Below, piece by piece: positions 1 through 5,567 of a stretch of DNA of 10,679 bases. This DNA is from Paracoccaceae bacterium. GTDB taxonomy: Bacteria > Pseudomonadota > Alphaproteobacteria > Rhodobacterales > Rhodobacteraceae. Position 1 is the stretch's first letter. Each line of letters begins with the position of its first letter. The notes under the pieces were generated by a model. It made no database searches. It was not told the DNA's origin and saw only the letters and a program-made list of their open reading frames with translations. The position numbers and the translations under genes are program-made. The stretch is taken from contig JAHELH010000038.1 in NCBI GenBank assembly GCA_024644285.1, positions 2,135 to 12,813 on the forward strand. Reading direction: 5' to 3'.

Positions 1-388
1 GCGCCTCGGTTGCGTCCGGCGCCTCGGTTTCGGCCAGTGCCTCGGTTTCGGCCAGTGCCTCGGTTTCGGCCGACGCTTCCAGATGCTCGCCGATCTTGCC
101 GAGCAGGCAGCGGAAATCGCCTTTCGTGATCAGCAGGCGGTTGCGCAATCTGGTGGTGCCGTCAGCGCTGTTGAGCGCCATCCGCGCCGCTTCCTCTCCG
201 GTGATCGCCGGGCACAGTTCGATGAAGAAGTCGAAGACCGGGCGCGGGAACGAGAGGTACTTTTCCTGATTCTCGACCAGGCAGTCCAGTTGATCCGCCG
301 GCACCGCCACCTCGAACGCCTGTTGCGCCGGGGCCGGACCGGGCGCCGACAGGCAGGCTATGGCAACAACTACCGAAATCCGCTTCAT
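1..388 (-). CDS. Secreted protein of unknown function, C-terminus cut by window edge
   Basis: The product is not recognised. The reading frame starts at the ATG at 388-386, preceded by AGGAG (400-396) at 7 nt spacing, and stays open for 129 codons to the window edge. Residues 1-21 look like a Sec signal peptide: MKR, a hydrophobic stretch, then APA before QQAF, so cleavage is expected after Ala21. The mature part has three cysteines (36, 59, 94) and a compact region up to about residue 104. After that the chain becomes a low-complexity acidic tail of repeated Glu-Thr-Glu-Ala-Leu-Ala units coded by an 18-bp tandem repeat. It is probably periplasmic. A plausible promoter lies at 427-450. The next minus-strand gene upstream ends 98 bp away and is probably transcribed separately. 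I am fairly sure of the gene but infer no function. Confidence 0.7.
   Translation of the reverse strand, partial: MKRISVVVAIACLSAPGPAPAQQAFEVAVPADQLDCLVENQEKYLSFPRPVFDFFIELCPAITGEEAARMALNSADGTTRLRNRLLITKGDFRCLLGKIGEHLEASAETEALAETEALAETEAPDATEA
3..74. repeat. Four tandem copies of an 18-bp repeat within a coding region
   Basis: Units are 3-20, 21-38, 39-56 and 57-74. Units 2 and 3 are identical (GCCTCGGTTTCGGCCAGT on the plus strand), and units 1 and 4 differ only at their 3' parts. On the minus strand each unit codes for a Glu-Thr-Glu-Ala-type hexapeptide in the tail of the secreted protein. The unit is a multiple of three, so copy-number changes would keep the frame. The array may continue beyond the left edge. 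Confidence 0.9.
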
Positions 389-426
389 CGAATGGCTCCT
401 GAAAATGCAAAACGTCATTAAGTCTC

Positions 427-450
427 AGTATAGCAGCATTCCCGGCAATT
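427..450 (-). promoter_or_regulatory. Possible sigma70-type promoter of the left-edge secreted protein
   Basis: The minus strand carries TATACT (432-427), a good -10 match, about 38 nt upstream of the start codon at 388. The -35 region is weak; TTCTTA lies about 18 nt upstream. An inverted repeat GCATTC-N11-GAATGC (436-458) lies over the spacer and -35 region and could be an operator. Assignment is by motif only. Confidence 0.35.
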
Positions 451-458
451 AAGAATGC
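436..458. repeat. Inverted repeat GCATTC-N11-GAATGC
   Basis: Perfect 6-bp arms (436-441 and 453-458) flank an 11-nt AT-containing loop between the end of the DapA-like gene and the start of the secreted-protein gene. No T-run follows on the minus strand, so a classical terminator is not well supported. Its position directly upstream of the TATACT box makes an operator equally likely. Confidence 0.4.
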
Positions 459-486
459 GGACCGCGGGGCCGGGTTGCGCGCTGGT

Positions 487-1398
487 TCATCGCCCCCATC
501 TCAGCACCAGCGGATCGAGCGGGCGCAGGTGATCCAGCAATTCGTCGCGCGTCGGTCCTGACAGCGGCGGTATCGGGTGACGGCAAAAGGCCGACCGGAT
601 CACGCCGCCCTCGACCATCGCCTCCTTCGCGGCGCGAAAGCCGCATTGGCGGTTCTCGTGGTTGATCGCCGGCAGGACCCTTGCATAGGCGGCCTTCGCG
701 GCCTCGCGGTCGCCGCCCAGATGCTGCGTGATCGCCGGCCTGATCAGGTCGGGGATCAGGGCCGAGGTCATCGAGCCGGTTGCGCCGGCGTCGAGATCGG
801 CCAGCAGCGTGATCGCCTCTTCGCCGTCGAACGGCCCCTCGATGGCGTCGCCGGCCTCGGCGATGAGGGCGCGCAGCTTTGCCGCGGTCCCCGCGCATTC
901 GATCTTGAAGAGGCGCAGCTCCTCGATCTCGCGCGCCATGCGGGACAGAAGCGGCACCGGCAGTTCGACGCCCGACAATGGCGCGTCCTGCAGCATGATC
1001 GGGATCCCGACCTCGCCCACGCGCGCGAATTGCTCGAACGTCTGCTCGGGCGTGCCCTTCAGCAAGGCGCCGTGATAGGGCGCCATCATCATCACGATGG
1101 CGGCGCCGAGGTCCTTCGCCTGCCGCGCGCGCCGCACCACGATCTCGGTGGCGAAATGGCTGATCGTCACGATCACCGGCACCCGGCCCGCGACATGGGC
1201 GAGGCAAAGCCGGGTCAGCGTCTCGCGTTCGGCGTCAGAGATCAGGAACTGCTCGGAAAAGTTGGCCAGCACGCAGATGCCGTCGACCCCCTGGTCGATC
1301 ATCAGGTCCAGCACCCGTTTCATGCCGTCGAGGTCGAGCGTGCCGTCGTCATTGAAGGGCGTGGGGGCGACGGGCCAGATGCCGGAATAGGGTCGCAT
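487..1398 (-). CDS. DapA-superfamily lyase/aldolase (not a canonical dihydrodipicolinate synthase)
   Basis: This 303-aa protein has the length and layout of the DHDPS/N-acetylneuraminate lyase family of class I (Schiff-base) TIM-barrel enzymes. The N-terminus (GIWPVAPTPFNDDG, residues 6-19) is typical. The Schiff-base lysine is probably Lys165 in LFKIEC. Two canonical DapA features are replaced: the GTTGE substrate loop reads ANFSEQ (45-50), and the YNVPSRTG segment reads QDAPLSG (137-143). The proton-relay Tyr is therefore Gln137 and the carboxylate-binding Arg is missing. I infer a different 2-keto acid or sugar-acid substrate, perhaps a dehydratase or aldolase of the 2-keto-3-deoxy-sugar-acid type. 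The start was chosen at 1398 because GAGG (1409-1406) precedes it at 7 nt and family similarity begins there. The frame stays open 55 codons further upstream, but that stretch does not resemble the family. Confidence 0.85.
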   Translation of the reverse strand: MRPYSGIWPVAPTPFNDDGTLDLDGMKRVLDLMIDQGVDGICVLANFSEQFLISDAERETLTRLCLAHVAGRVPVIVTISHFATEIVVRRARQAKDLGAAIVMMMAPYHGALLKGTPEQTFEQFARVGEVGIPIMLQDAPLSGVELPVPLLSRMAREIEELRLFKIECAGTAAKLRALIAEAGDAIEGPFDGEEAITLLADLDAGATGSMTSALIPDLIRPAITQHLGGDREAAKAAYARVLPAINHENRQCGFRAAKEAMVEGGVIRSAFCRHPIPPLSGPTRDELLDHLRPLDPLVLRWGR

Positions 1399-1549
1399 GT
1401 CGGTACCTCGAAGTCGTCCGCGCATTCGTCGGCGGTCTCGATGCCAGGGCCCGGGATATCCGCCGTTGAAAGTGTCATAGAATAGTTCGGTGCCGACTGC
1501 GACGTCGAATGCCGGACGGTCCTCGCCGATCGGGCAATGCCGCCTTGCT

Positions 1550-1563
1550 TTGCGGCAGATCAA
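1550..1563 (+). promoter_or_regulatory. FNR/FixK-like box upstream of the 92-aa protein gene
   Basis: TTGCG-GCAG-ATCAA matches 8 of the 10 fixed bases of the FNR/CRP-family consensus TTGAT-N4-ATCAA. The centre lies about 58 nt upstream of the ATG at 1615. This would place a class-II activated start site near 1598, just before the ribosome binding site. It also lies in the divergent region shared with the DapA-like gene. It is a motif match only and the left half-site is degenerate. Confidence 0.35.
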
Positions 1564-1614
1564 AGCGCCGCCGCGCGGGTCCTGTAACGTGAAAGCGCAA
1601 TCCCGGAGGTGCCC

Positions 1615-1893
1615 ATGATCACCCTAGACGACATCATCGGCCTGTGTCCGCTCACGGCCGAGGAGGTGGCCGCGATCGCCGAGCATGAACACGCCGACGA
1701 TGTCTCGGCCGCCGCGCTGGCCGCCTATACGATGCACCTGCACAAGGGGCCGCAGGCGGTGCAGGGGATGATCTGCGACGACATCCGCGCCGCCCTGAAC
1801 CGCGACGATCTCGACCATGCGCGCGAGCTGTTCGCCGCGCTGCGCCATTACATGTCCGAGCATCCGGAGGCCGCGCGCGGCGCCGAACCCTGA
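1615..1893 (+). CDS. Small His-rich protein of unknown function
   Basis: The product is not recognised. It is a 92-aa soluble, probably all-helical acidic protein with no signal peptide or membrane segment. The start is the ATG at 1615, set by an excellent GGAGG (1605-1609) at 5 nt spacing; the GTG at 1609 overlaps that site and is rejected. Histidines are frequent (24, 26, 41, 43, 68, 78, 83, including HEH and HLH pairs), and there are cysteines at 11 and 54, so metal or heme-related binding is possible but unproven. Its stop codon lies inside an FNR-like box that probably drives the next gene, 70 bp downstream. The shared strand and likely shared oxygen control link it to the cytochromes. 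Confidence 0.75.
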   Translation: MITLDDIIGLCPLTAEEVAAIAEHEHADDVSAAALAAYTMHLHKGPQAVQGMICDDIRAALNRDDLDHARELFAALRHYMSEHPEAARGAEP

Positions 1894-1903
1894 CCTGGAT
1901 CAA
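1890..1903 (+). promoter_or_regulatory. FNR/FixK-type box upstream of the tandem cytochrome c genes
   Basis: CTGAC-CTGG-ATCAA reads TTGATCCAGGTCAG on the other strand, very close to the familiar TTGAT-N4-GTCAA form used by FNR/Anr/FixK regulators. It overlaps the stop codon of the 92-aa gene and is centred about 67 nt before the ATG at 1964. A class-II activated start at -41.5 spacing would fall near 1938, ahead of the GGAG at 1951. Together these make low-oxygen activation of the cytochrome pair plausible. Confidence 0.55.
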
Positions 1904-1963
1904 GGACGCACGGGCCGGCGCATGGCAGCATCCGGCCCAACGATCAACGCGGAGACATCGAAC

Positions 1964-2362
1964 ATGTGGCGGACCGTTCCCATCACGGCACTTTGCGCCG
2001 GCCTTGCATTGGCGGCCTGCGAACAGAAGGAGGCGACCGGCGCCGACCTTTATGCCGACCTGTGCGCCGGTTGCCATGGCGCGGGCGGCAAGGGCGACGG
2101 GCCCGGCGCCGACCTGCAGGCGGTGAAACCGGCGGACCTGACGCGCATCGCTTCGCGCAACGGCGGGGAATATCCGCGCGTGGCGGTGATGGCCAAGGTC
2201 CACGGCTATGCGCGCGGCGAGGACCATTACGGCGCGATGCCGGCTTTCTGGCCGCTGCTCGAAGGCCCCAAGGTGCTGGTCGATACCGGCGACGGTGTCA
2301 TGACGCCGACGCCGGAGCCGCTGGTGCGGCTGGCCGACTATCTCGAAACCCTGCAGCAATAG
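1964..2362 (+). CDS. c-type cytochrome, predicted lipoprotein
   Basis: This is a 132-aa mono-heme cytochrome c. The N-terminus is a lipoprotein signal with lipobox LAAC and lipidated Cys19, so the protein should be anchored to a membrane facing the periplasm. The heme motif is CAGCH (Cys34, Cys37, His38). Met91 in GAMPAF is the likely sixth iron ligand. Between the heme site and Met91 lies a PADLTRIASRNGG segment that is closely matched in the next gene. A short insertion around residues 100-116 follows the Met ligand. The start is at 1964, preceded by GGAG at 1951-1954. The second cytochrome gene begins 12 bp downstream, so the two are probably cotranscribed. The role is inferred to be periplasmic electron transfer, probably to a terminal oxidase or reductase; the partner is unknown. 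Confidence 0.9.
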   Translation: MWRTVPITALCAGLALAACEQKEATGADLYADLCAGCHGAGGKGDGPGADLQAVKPADLTRIASRNGGEYPRVAVMAKVHGYARGEDHYGAMPAFWPLLEGPKVLVDTGDGVMTPTPEPLVRLADYLETLQQ

Positions 2363-2374
2363 CGAGGCGCGGCG

Positions 2375-2794
2375 ATGACACGGAAAGGGCGCATGAGGAA
2401 GACGCTGGGGCCAGCATTCGCTGTCGCGGCGGCGATGGCCGGGGCCGGTCAGGCCCAGGATATCGAGGCGGGCGCCGAGAGTTTTGCGGCCCATTGCGCC
2501 ACCTGCCATGGCTCGGATGCGGCCGGCGACGGGCCGATGGCGTCGATCCTGGTGAAACAGCCGCCCGATCTGACCCGGCTGGCCGCGCGCAACGGCGGCC
2601 TGTTTCCGCGCGCCCGCGTCGTGTTCCGCATCGACGGGCGTGACCAGCTGGTGGCGCATGGCGGCGAGATGCCGATCTTCGGCGGGCTGTTCGAAGGCAA
2701 CACGGTGGCGATCAAGGACCAGTCTGGCCAGCCGATCCTGGCCAGCGAGGCGATCGTCGACCTGGTCGCCTGGCTGGAGACGATCCAGGAATAA
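2375..2794 (+). CDS. c-type cytochrome, secreted, paralogue of the preceding one
   Basis: This is a 139-aa mono-heme cytochrome c with a cleavable Sec signal (residues 1-27, positively charged start, cleavage expected after GQA). The heme motif is CATCH (Cys41, Cys44, His45). Met99 in GEMPIFG is the probable axial ligand. The segment PPDLTRLAARNGG parallels the preceding gene, and both share the post-Met insertion ending in a WLETIQ-like C-terminus, so the pair looks like a tandem duplication. The start at 2375 has GAGG (2364-2367) at 7 nt. An internal ATG at 2393 has a poorly spaced site but would also leave a signal peptide. Unlike its lipid-anchored twin this form has no lipobox and should be soluble or anchored by its signal, suggesting complementary roles in one electron chain. 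Confidence 0.88.
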   Translation: MTRKGRMRKTLGPAFAVAAAMAGAGQAQDIEAGAESFAAHCATCHGSDAAGDGPMASILVKQPPDLTRLAARNGGLFPRARVVFRIDGRDQLVAHGGEMPIFGGLFEGNTVAIKDQSGQPILASEAIVDLVAWLETIQE

Positions 2795-2824
2795 GCCGCC
2801 TCAGGTCGCGCGCGCACGGACTGC

Positions 2825-2846
2825 GTATTGCAAACGTGCTGCATAC
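2825..2846. repeat. Imperfect inverted repeat in the convergent intergenic region
   Basis: GTAT-t-GCA and TGCATAC form 7-bp arms with one bulge around the loop aacgtgc. It lies 30 nt after the stop of the second cytochrome gene, in an otherwise unexplained 254-bp gap between convergent genes. No T-run follows, so it is not a clear terminator. Confidence 0.3.
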
Positions 2847-3003
2847 ACCATGGAACCGACCCGCCTTTCGGGGGGAGCCGGAATGCCTGCGGCACGCTAA
2901 GCGCCGTTACCCGGCACGTCGCCGCCGCGCCCGCCGAGCGATATCGGCGCCGCTGCGCTGGAAGGAATGGCGCGGCGGCGCGAAGGAGGCAGTGGCACCC
3001 GGT

Positions 3004-3040
3004 GCAGGGGAAAATGGGAGTCCCGGCTTCACCCCTCTGC
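3004..3040 (-). terminator. Possible terminator hairpin downstream of the CoA-transferase gene
   Basis: GCAGGGG (3004-3010) can pair with CCCCTCTGC (3032-3040), with a bulge, giving a GC-rich stem directly after the stop of the minus-strand CoA-transferase gene. The two genes flanking the gap converge here, so a terminator is expected. There is no clear U-tract on either strand, which keeps confidence low. I recognise no gene in the rest of 2795-3048. Confidence 0.3.
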
Positions 3041-3048
3041 CCGCCGGT

Positions 3049-4227
3049 CTAGATCGCGCCGTCGCGTTCGAGGCGGGATATCACCTCTGCACTGACGCCG
3101 AGCTCCTCCAGGATTGCCCGGCTGTGCTCTCCAAGCCCCGGCACCGGGTCCATGCGCGGCGCAAAGCCGTCCGACCGCCCCGGCGGCAGAAGCGCGGGGA
3201 TCGGGCCCGCCGGGCTGCCGATCTCGGCCCAGCGCCCGCGCGCGGCCAGTTGCGCATGCGCCCAGAGCCCGGCCATGTCGTTGACCCGGGCGTTGGCGAT
3301 GCCCGCGCCATTCAGCCGCGCGACGACCCGGTCCCCGGTGAGGTCCGCGAAAACCGTCTCGATGATGCCGCGCAGTGCGGCCTTGTTCTCGGCCCGCAGC
3401 GCGTTCGAGGCAAACCGCGCGTCGGCGGCAAGGTCCGGCTGCCGCAGCACCTCTTCGCAAAAGGCGCGCCATTCGCGCTCGTTCTGCAAGCCCATCATCA
3501 CCACCGTGCCATCCCCGGCCGCGAACGGCCCGTAGGGGGAAATCGTCGCGTGTTCTCCCCCTTGACGCCGGGGCGGCGCGGCGCCGTCGAAGGCGTAATA
3601 CATCGGAAAGCCCATCCACTCGGCCATCGCCTCGAGCATCGAGACGTCGATCTCGGCCCCCTGCCCGGTCCGGCCACGCTGGATCAGCGCCGCGAGGATC
3701 GAGCTGTGGGCGTACATCCCCGCGGCGATATCGGCGATCGAGATGCCGGCCTTGGACGGCACCTCCTCGGTGCCGGTGACCGACAGGAACCCCGCCTCGG
3801 CCTGGATCAGCAGGTCATAGGCCTTGCGGTCGCGCTCCGGCCCGTCGGCGCCGTAGCCGGAGATGTTGCAGACGATCAGCCCGGGATGCGCGTCTTTCAG
3901 CGCCGCCCGCGACACCCCCATCCGCGCCGCCGCCCCGGGGGCGAGGTTCTGCACCAGCACGTCCGCCTTGCCCAGCAGCGCGCGCAGCACCGCAGCCGCG
4001 TCCGGGTGCTTCAGATCCAGCGCCAGGCTTTCCTTCGACCGGTTGGTCCAGACGAAATGCGAGGCCAGCCCCTTGACCCGCGCGTCATAGGCGCGGGCGA
4101 AATCGCCGGTGCCGGGCCGCTCCACCTTGATCACCCGCGCGCCCAGATCGGCCAGCTGCCGGGTGCAGAACGGCGCCGCGATGGCATGTTCCAGCGACAC
4201 CACGGTGATGCCGTCGAGCGGGCGCAT
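3049..4227 (-). CDS. CaiB/BaiF family (class III) CoA-transferase
   Basis: At 392 aa this is a full-length family III CoA-transferase, which moves CoA between a CoA thioester and a free carboxylate through an acyl-aspartyl intermediate. The N-terminus (LDGITVVSLEHAIAAPFCTR) and the segment RVIKVERPGTGDFAR are typical of the Rossmann-like first domain. The catalytic aspartate is probably Asp138 in RKAYDLLIQAEAG. The segment QGAEIDVSMLEAMAEW is also characteristic. The ATG overlaps the stop of the acyl-CoA dehydrogenase gene by one base (TGATG), so the two are translationally coupled and probably act in one pathway. The exact substrate cannot be read from sequence. Mesaconyl-CoA C1-C4 transferase and succinyl-CoA:dicarboxylate transferases belong to this family and fit the neighbouring hydratase. 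Confidence 0.92.
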   Translation of the reverse strand: MRPLDGITVVSLEHAIAAPFCTRQLADLGARVIKVERPGTGDFARAYDARVKGLASHFVWTNRSKESLALDLKHPDAAAVLRALLGKADVLVQNLAPGAAARMGVSRAALKDAHPGLIVCNISGYGADGPERDRKAYDLLIQAEAGFLSVTGTEEVPSKAGISIADIAAGMYAHSSILAALIQRGRTGQGAEIDVSMLEAMAEWMGFPMYYAFDGAAPPRRQGGEHATISPYGPFAAGDGTVVMMGLQNEREWRAFCEEVLRQPDLAADARFASNALRAENKAALRGIIETVFADLTGDRVVARLNGAGIANARVNDMAGLWAHAQLAARGRWAEIGSPAGPIPALLPPGRSDGFAPRMDPVPGLGEHSRAILEELGVSAEVISRLERDGAI

Positions 4228-5378
4228 CAGAACGACCGCGGCAGGCCGAGCACGTGCTCGGCCACGTATGCCAGGATCAGGTTGGTAGAGATCGGCGCCA
4301 CCTGGTAAAGCCGGGTCTCGCGGAACTTGCGCTCGACATCGTATTCATGGGCGAAACCGAAGCCGCCGTGGAACTGCAGGCAGGCATTCGCGGCCTCCCA
4401 GCTGGCCTTGGCGGCGAGGTATTTCGCCATGTTCGCCTGCGCGCCGCAGGGCGCGCCCGCATCGAACAGCCGGCAGGCCTCCCAGCGCATCAGGTCGGCC
4501 GCCTCGACCTCGATCTTCGCCTCGGCGATGGGGAAGGCCACCCCCTGGTTCTGCCCGATGGGCCGGCCGAAGACTTCGCGCTCGCGGGCGTAGGCGGTGA
4601 TCTTGTCCAGAAACCAGTGCCCGTCGCCGATGCATTCCGCCGCGATCAGCGTACGCTCGGCGTTGAGCCCGTCGAGGATGTAGCGAAAGCCCATGCCTTC
4701 CTCGCCGATCAGGTTCTCGGCCGGGATCTCGAGATCGTCGAAGAACAGCTCGTTGGTTTCGTGGTTGACCATGTTGGCGATCGGCTTGACCTCCAGCCCG
4801 CGGCCCACGGCGGCGCGCAGGTCGACGAGGAAGATCGACATGCCCAGCGACTTCTTCGCGACCTCGGCCAGCGGCGTGGTGCGCGCGAGAAGGATCATCA
4901 GGTCGGAATGCTGCACCCGGCTGATCCAGACCTTCTGGCCGTTGACGACATAGCGGTCACCCTTACGCACCGCCGTGGTCTTGATCTTCGTCGTGTCGGT
5001 GCCGGTGCTGGGCTCGGTCACGGCCATGCTCTGCAGCCGCAGCGCTCCGCTGGCGATCTTCGGCAGGTAATGGGTCTTCTGCGCGTCAGAGCCGTGCCGC
5101 AAGAGGGTTCCCATGTTATACATCTGCCCGTGGCAGGCCCCGGCATTGCCGCCGGCGCGGTTGATCTCCTCCATGATGACGCTGGCCTCGGCCAGGCCCA
5201 GCCCGGACCCGCCGTATTCCTCGGGGATCATCGCCGCCAGCCAGCCGGCCTGCGTCAGCGCGTCGACGAACTTCTCCGGATAGGCGCGGTCGCGGTCGAT
5301 CCGGCGGTGGTAGTCCGGCGGGAAGGTGGCGCAGAGATCGCGGATCGCCGCGCGCAGTTCGGGGTATCGCTCGGTCAT
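4227..5378 (-). CDS. Acyl-CoA dehydrogenase
   Basis: This 383-aa flavoprotein has the complete acyl-CoA dehydrogenase fold. There is an N-terminal helical domain, a beta-domain with the FAD/substrate motif AVTEPSTGTD (119-128) and VNGQKVWIS (145-153), then a C-terminal helical domain with QFHGGFGFAHEYDVER (335-350). The catalytic glutamate of the MCAD/SCAD type (the YEGT motif near the C-terminus) is absent; the sequence there is LYQVAPIST. Glu241 in GLNAERTLIA lies where isovaleryl-CoA and long-chain acyl-CoA dehydrogenases carry their base. This hints at a branched or otherwise unusual acyl-CoA. Electrons would go to ETF, which is not coded here. The start at 5378 has almost no ribosome binding site. 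The gene is coupled to the CoA-transferase gene downstream. Confidence 0.93.
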   Translation of the reverse strand: MTERYPELRAAIRDLCATFPPDYHRRIDRDRAYPEKFVDALTQAGWLAAMIPEEYGGSGLGLAEASVIMEEINRAGGNAGACHGQMYNMGTLLRHGSDAQKTHYLPKIASGALRLQSMAVTEPSTGTDTTKIKTTAVRKGDRYVVNGQKVWISRVQHSDLMILLARTTPLAEVAKKSLGMSIFLVDLRAAVGRGLEVKPIANMVNHETNELFFDDLEIPAENLIGEEGMGFRYILDGLNAERTLIAAECIGDGHWFLDKITAYAREREVFGRPIGQNQGVAFPIAEAKIEVEAADLMRWEACRLFDAGAPCGAQANMAKYLAAKASWEAANACLQFHGGFGFAHEYDVERKFRETRLYQVAPISTNLILAYVAEHVLGLPRSF

Positions 5379-5384
5379 GGCGGC

Positions 5385-5412
5385 AGCCTAGACAAGTCCC
5401 GCCCGCCGTCAA
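5385..5412 (-). promoter_or_regulatory. Possible promoter giving a leaderless acyl-CoA dehydrogenase mRNA
   Basis: TTGACG (5412-5407) is a near-perfect -35 element, followed after 16 nt by a weak -10, TAGGCT (5390-5385). The predicted start site falls at or next to the A of the ATG at 5378. No convincing Shine-Dalgarno sequence precedes that codon, which fits leaderless translation. Motif evidence only. Confidence 0.3.
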
Positions 5413-5528
5413 TTCCGCGCAGGCCCACGCCCCGCACGCAAACCCGGCCGCTTCTTCCGGTCGGAAATACGCAGGGCGCACCGGCCGCGACAGGCGCGGC
5501 ACCGGCGCAGCTGGCTCACTCCCCAGGC

Positions 5529-5546
5529 CACGCCAAGAAAGGCGTG
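5529..5546 (-). terminator. Hairpin downstream of the hydratase gene, possible terminator or attenuator
   Basis: CACGCC (5529-5534) and GGCGTG (5541-5546) form a perfect 6-bp stem with a 6-nt loop, 21 nt after the stop of the hydratase gene. There is no U-run after it. A second, weaker stem with 7-bp arms and one G-T pair lies at 5444-5464. The two structures fill much of the 189-bp gap before the acyl-CoA dehydrogenase gene, and suggest the hydratase transcript ends or is processed here. Confidence 0.4.
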
Positions 5547-5567
5547 CGGCGCAGCCGCTCCTTCGGA

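Noticed and set aside
3..74. CRISPR-like repeat array
   Set aside because: Units are contiguous with no spacers and code for protein in frame.
577..1485. 302-codon open frame on the plus strand
   Set aside because: Antisense shadow of the DapA-like gene.
1399..1563. 55-codon N-terminal extension of the DapA-like protein
   Set aside because: The family N-terminus starts just after the internal ATG with its GAGG site; the extension overlaps the probable FNR box and shows no family similarity.
2874..3045. Possible cobalamin riboswitch, from AGCCGGAATGCCTGC (2876-2890, plus strand) resembling a B12 box and GCCACTG on the minus strand
   Set aside because: The motifs lie on opposite strands and in the wrong order, the core is not formed, and no downstream gene on either strand would be controlled.
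2836..4308. 490-codon open frame on the plus strand
   Set aside because: Lies antisense to the CoA-transferase gene, is rich in Arg/His/Pro/Gly with no domain pattern, and is typical of frames opened by high GC content.
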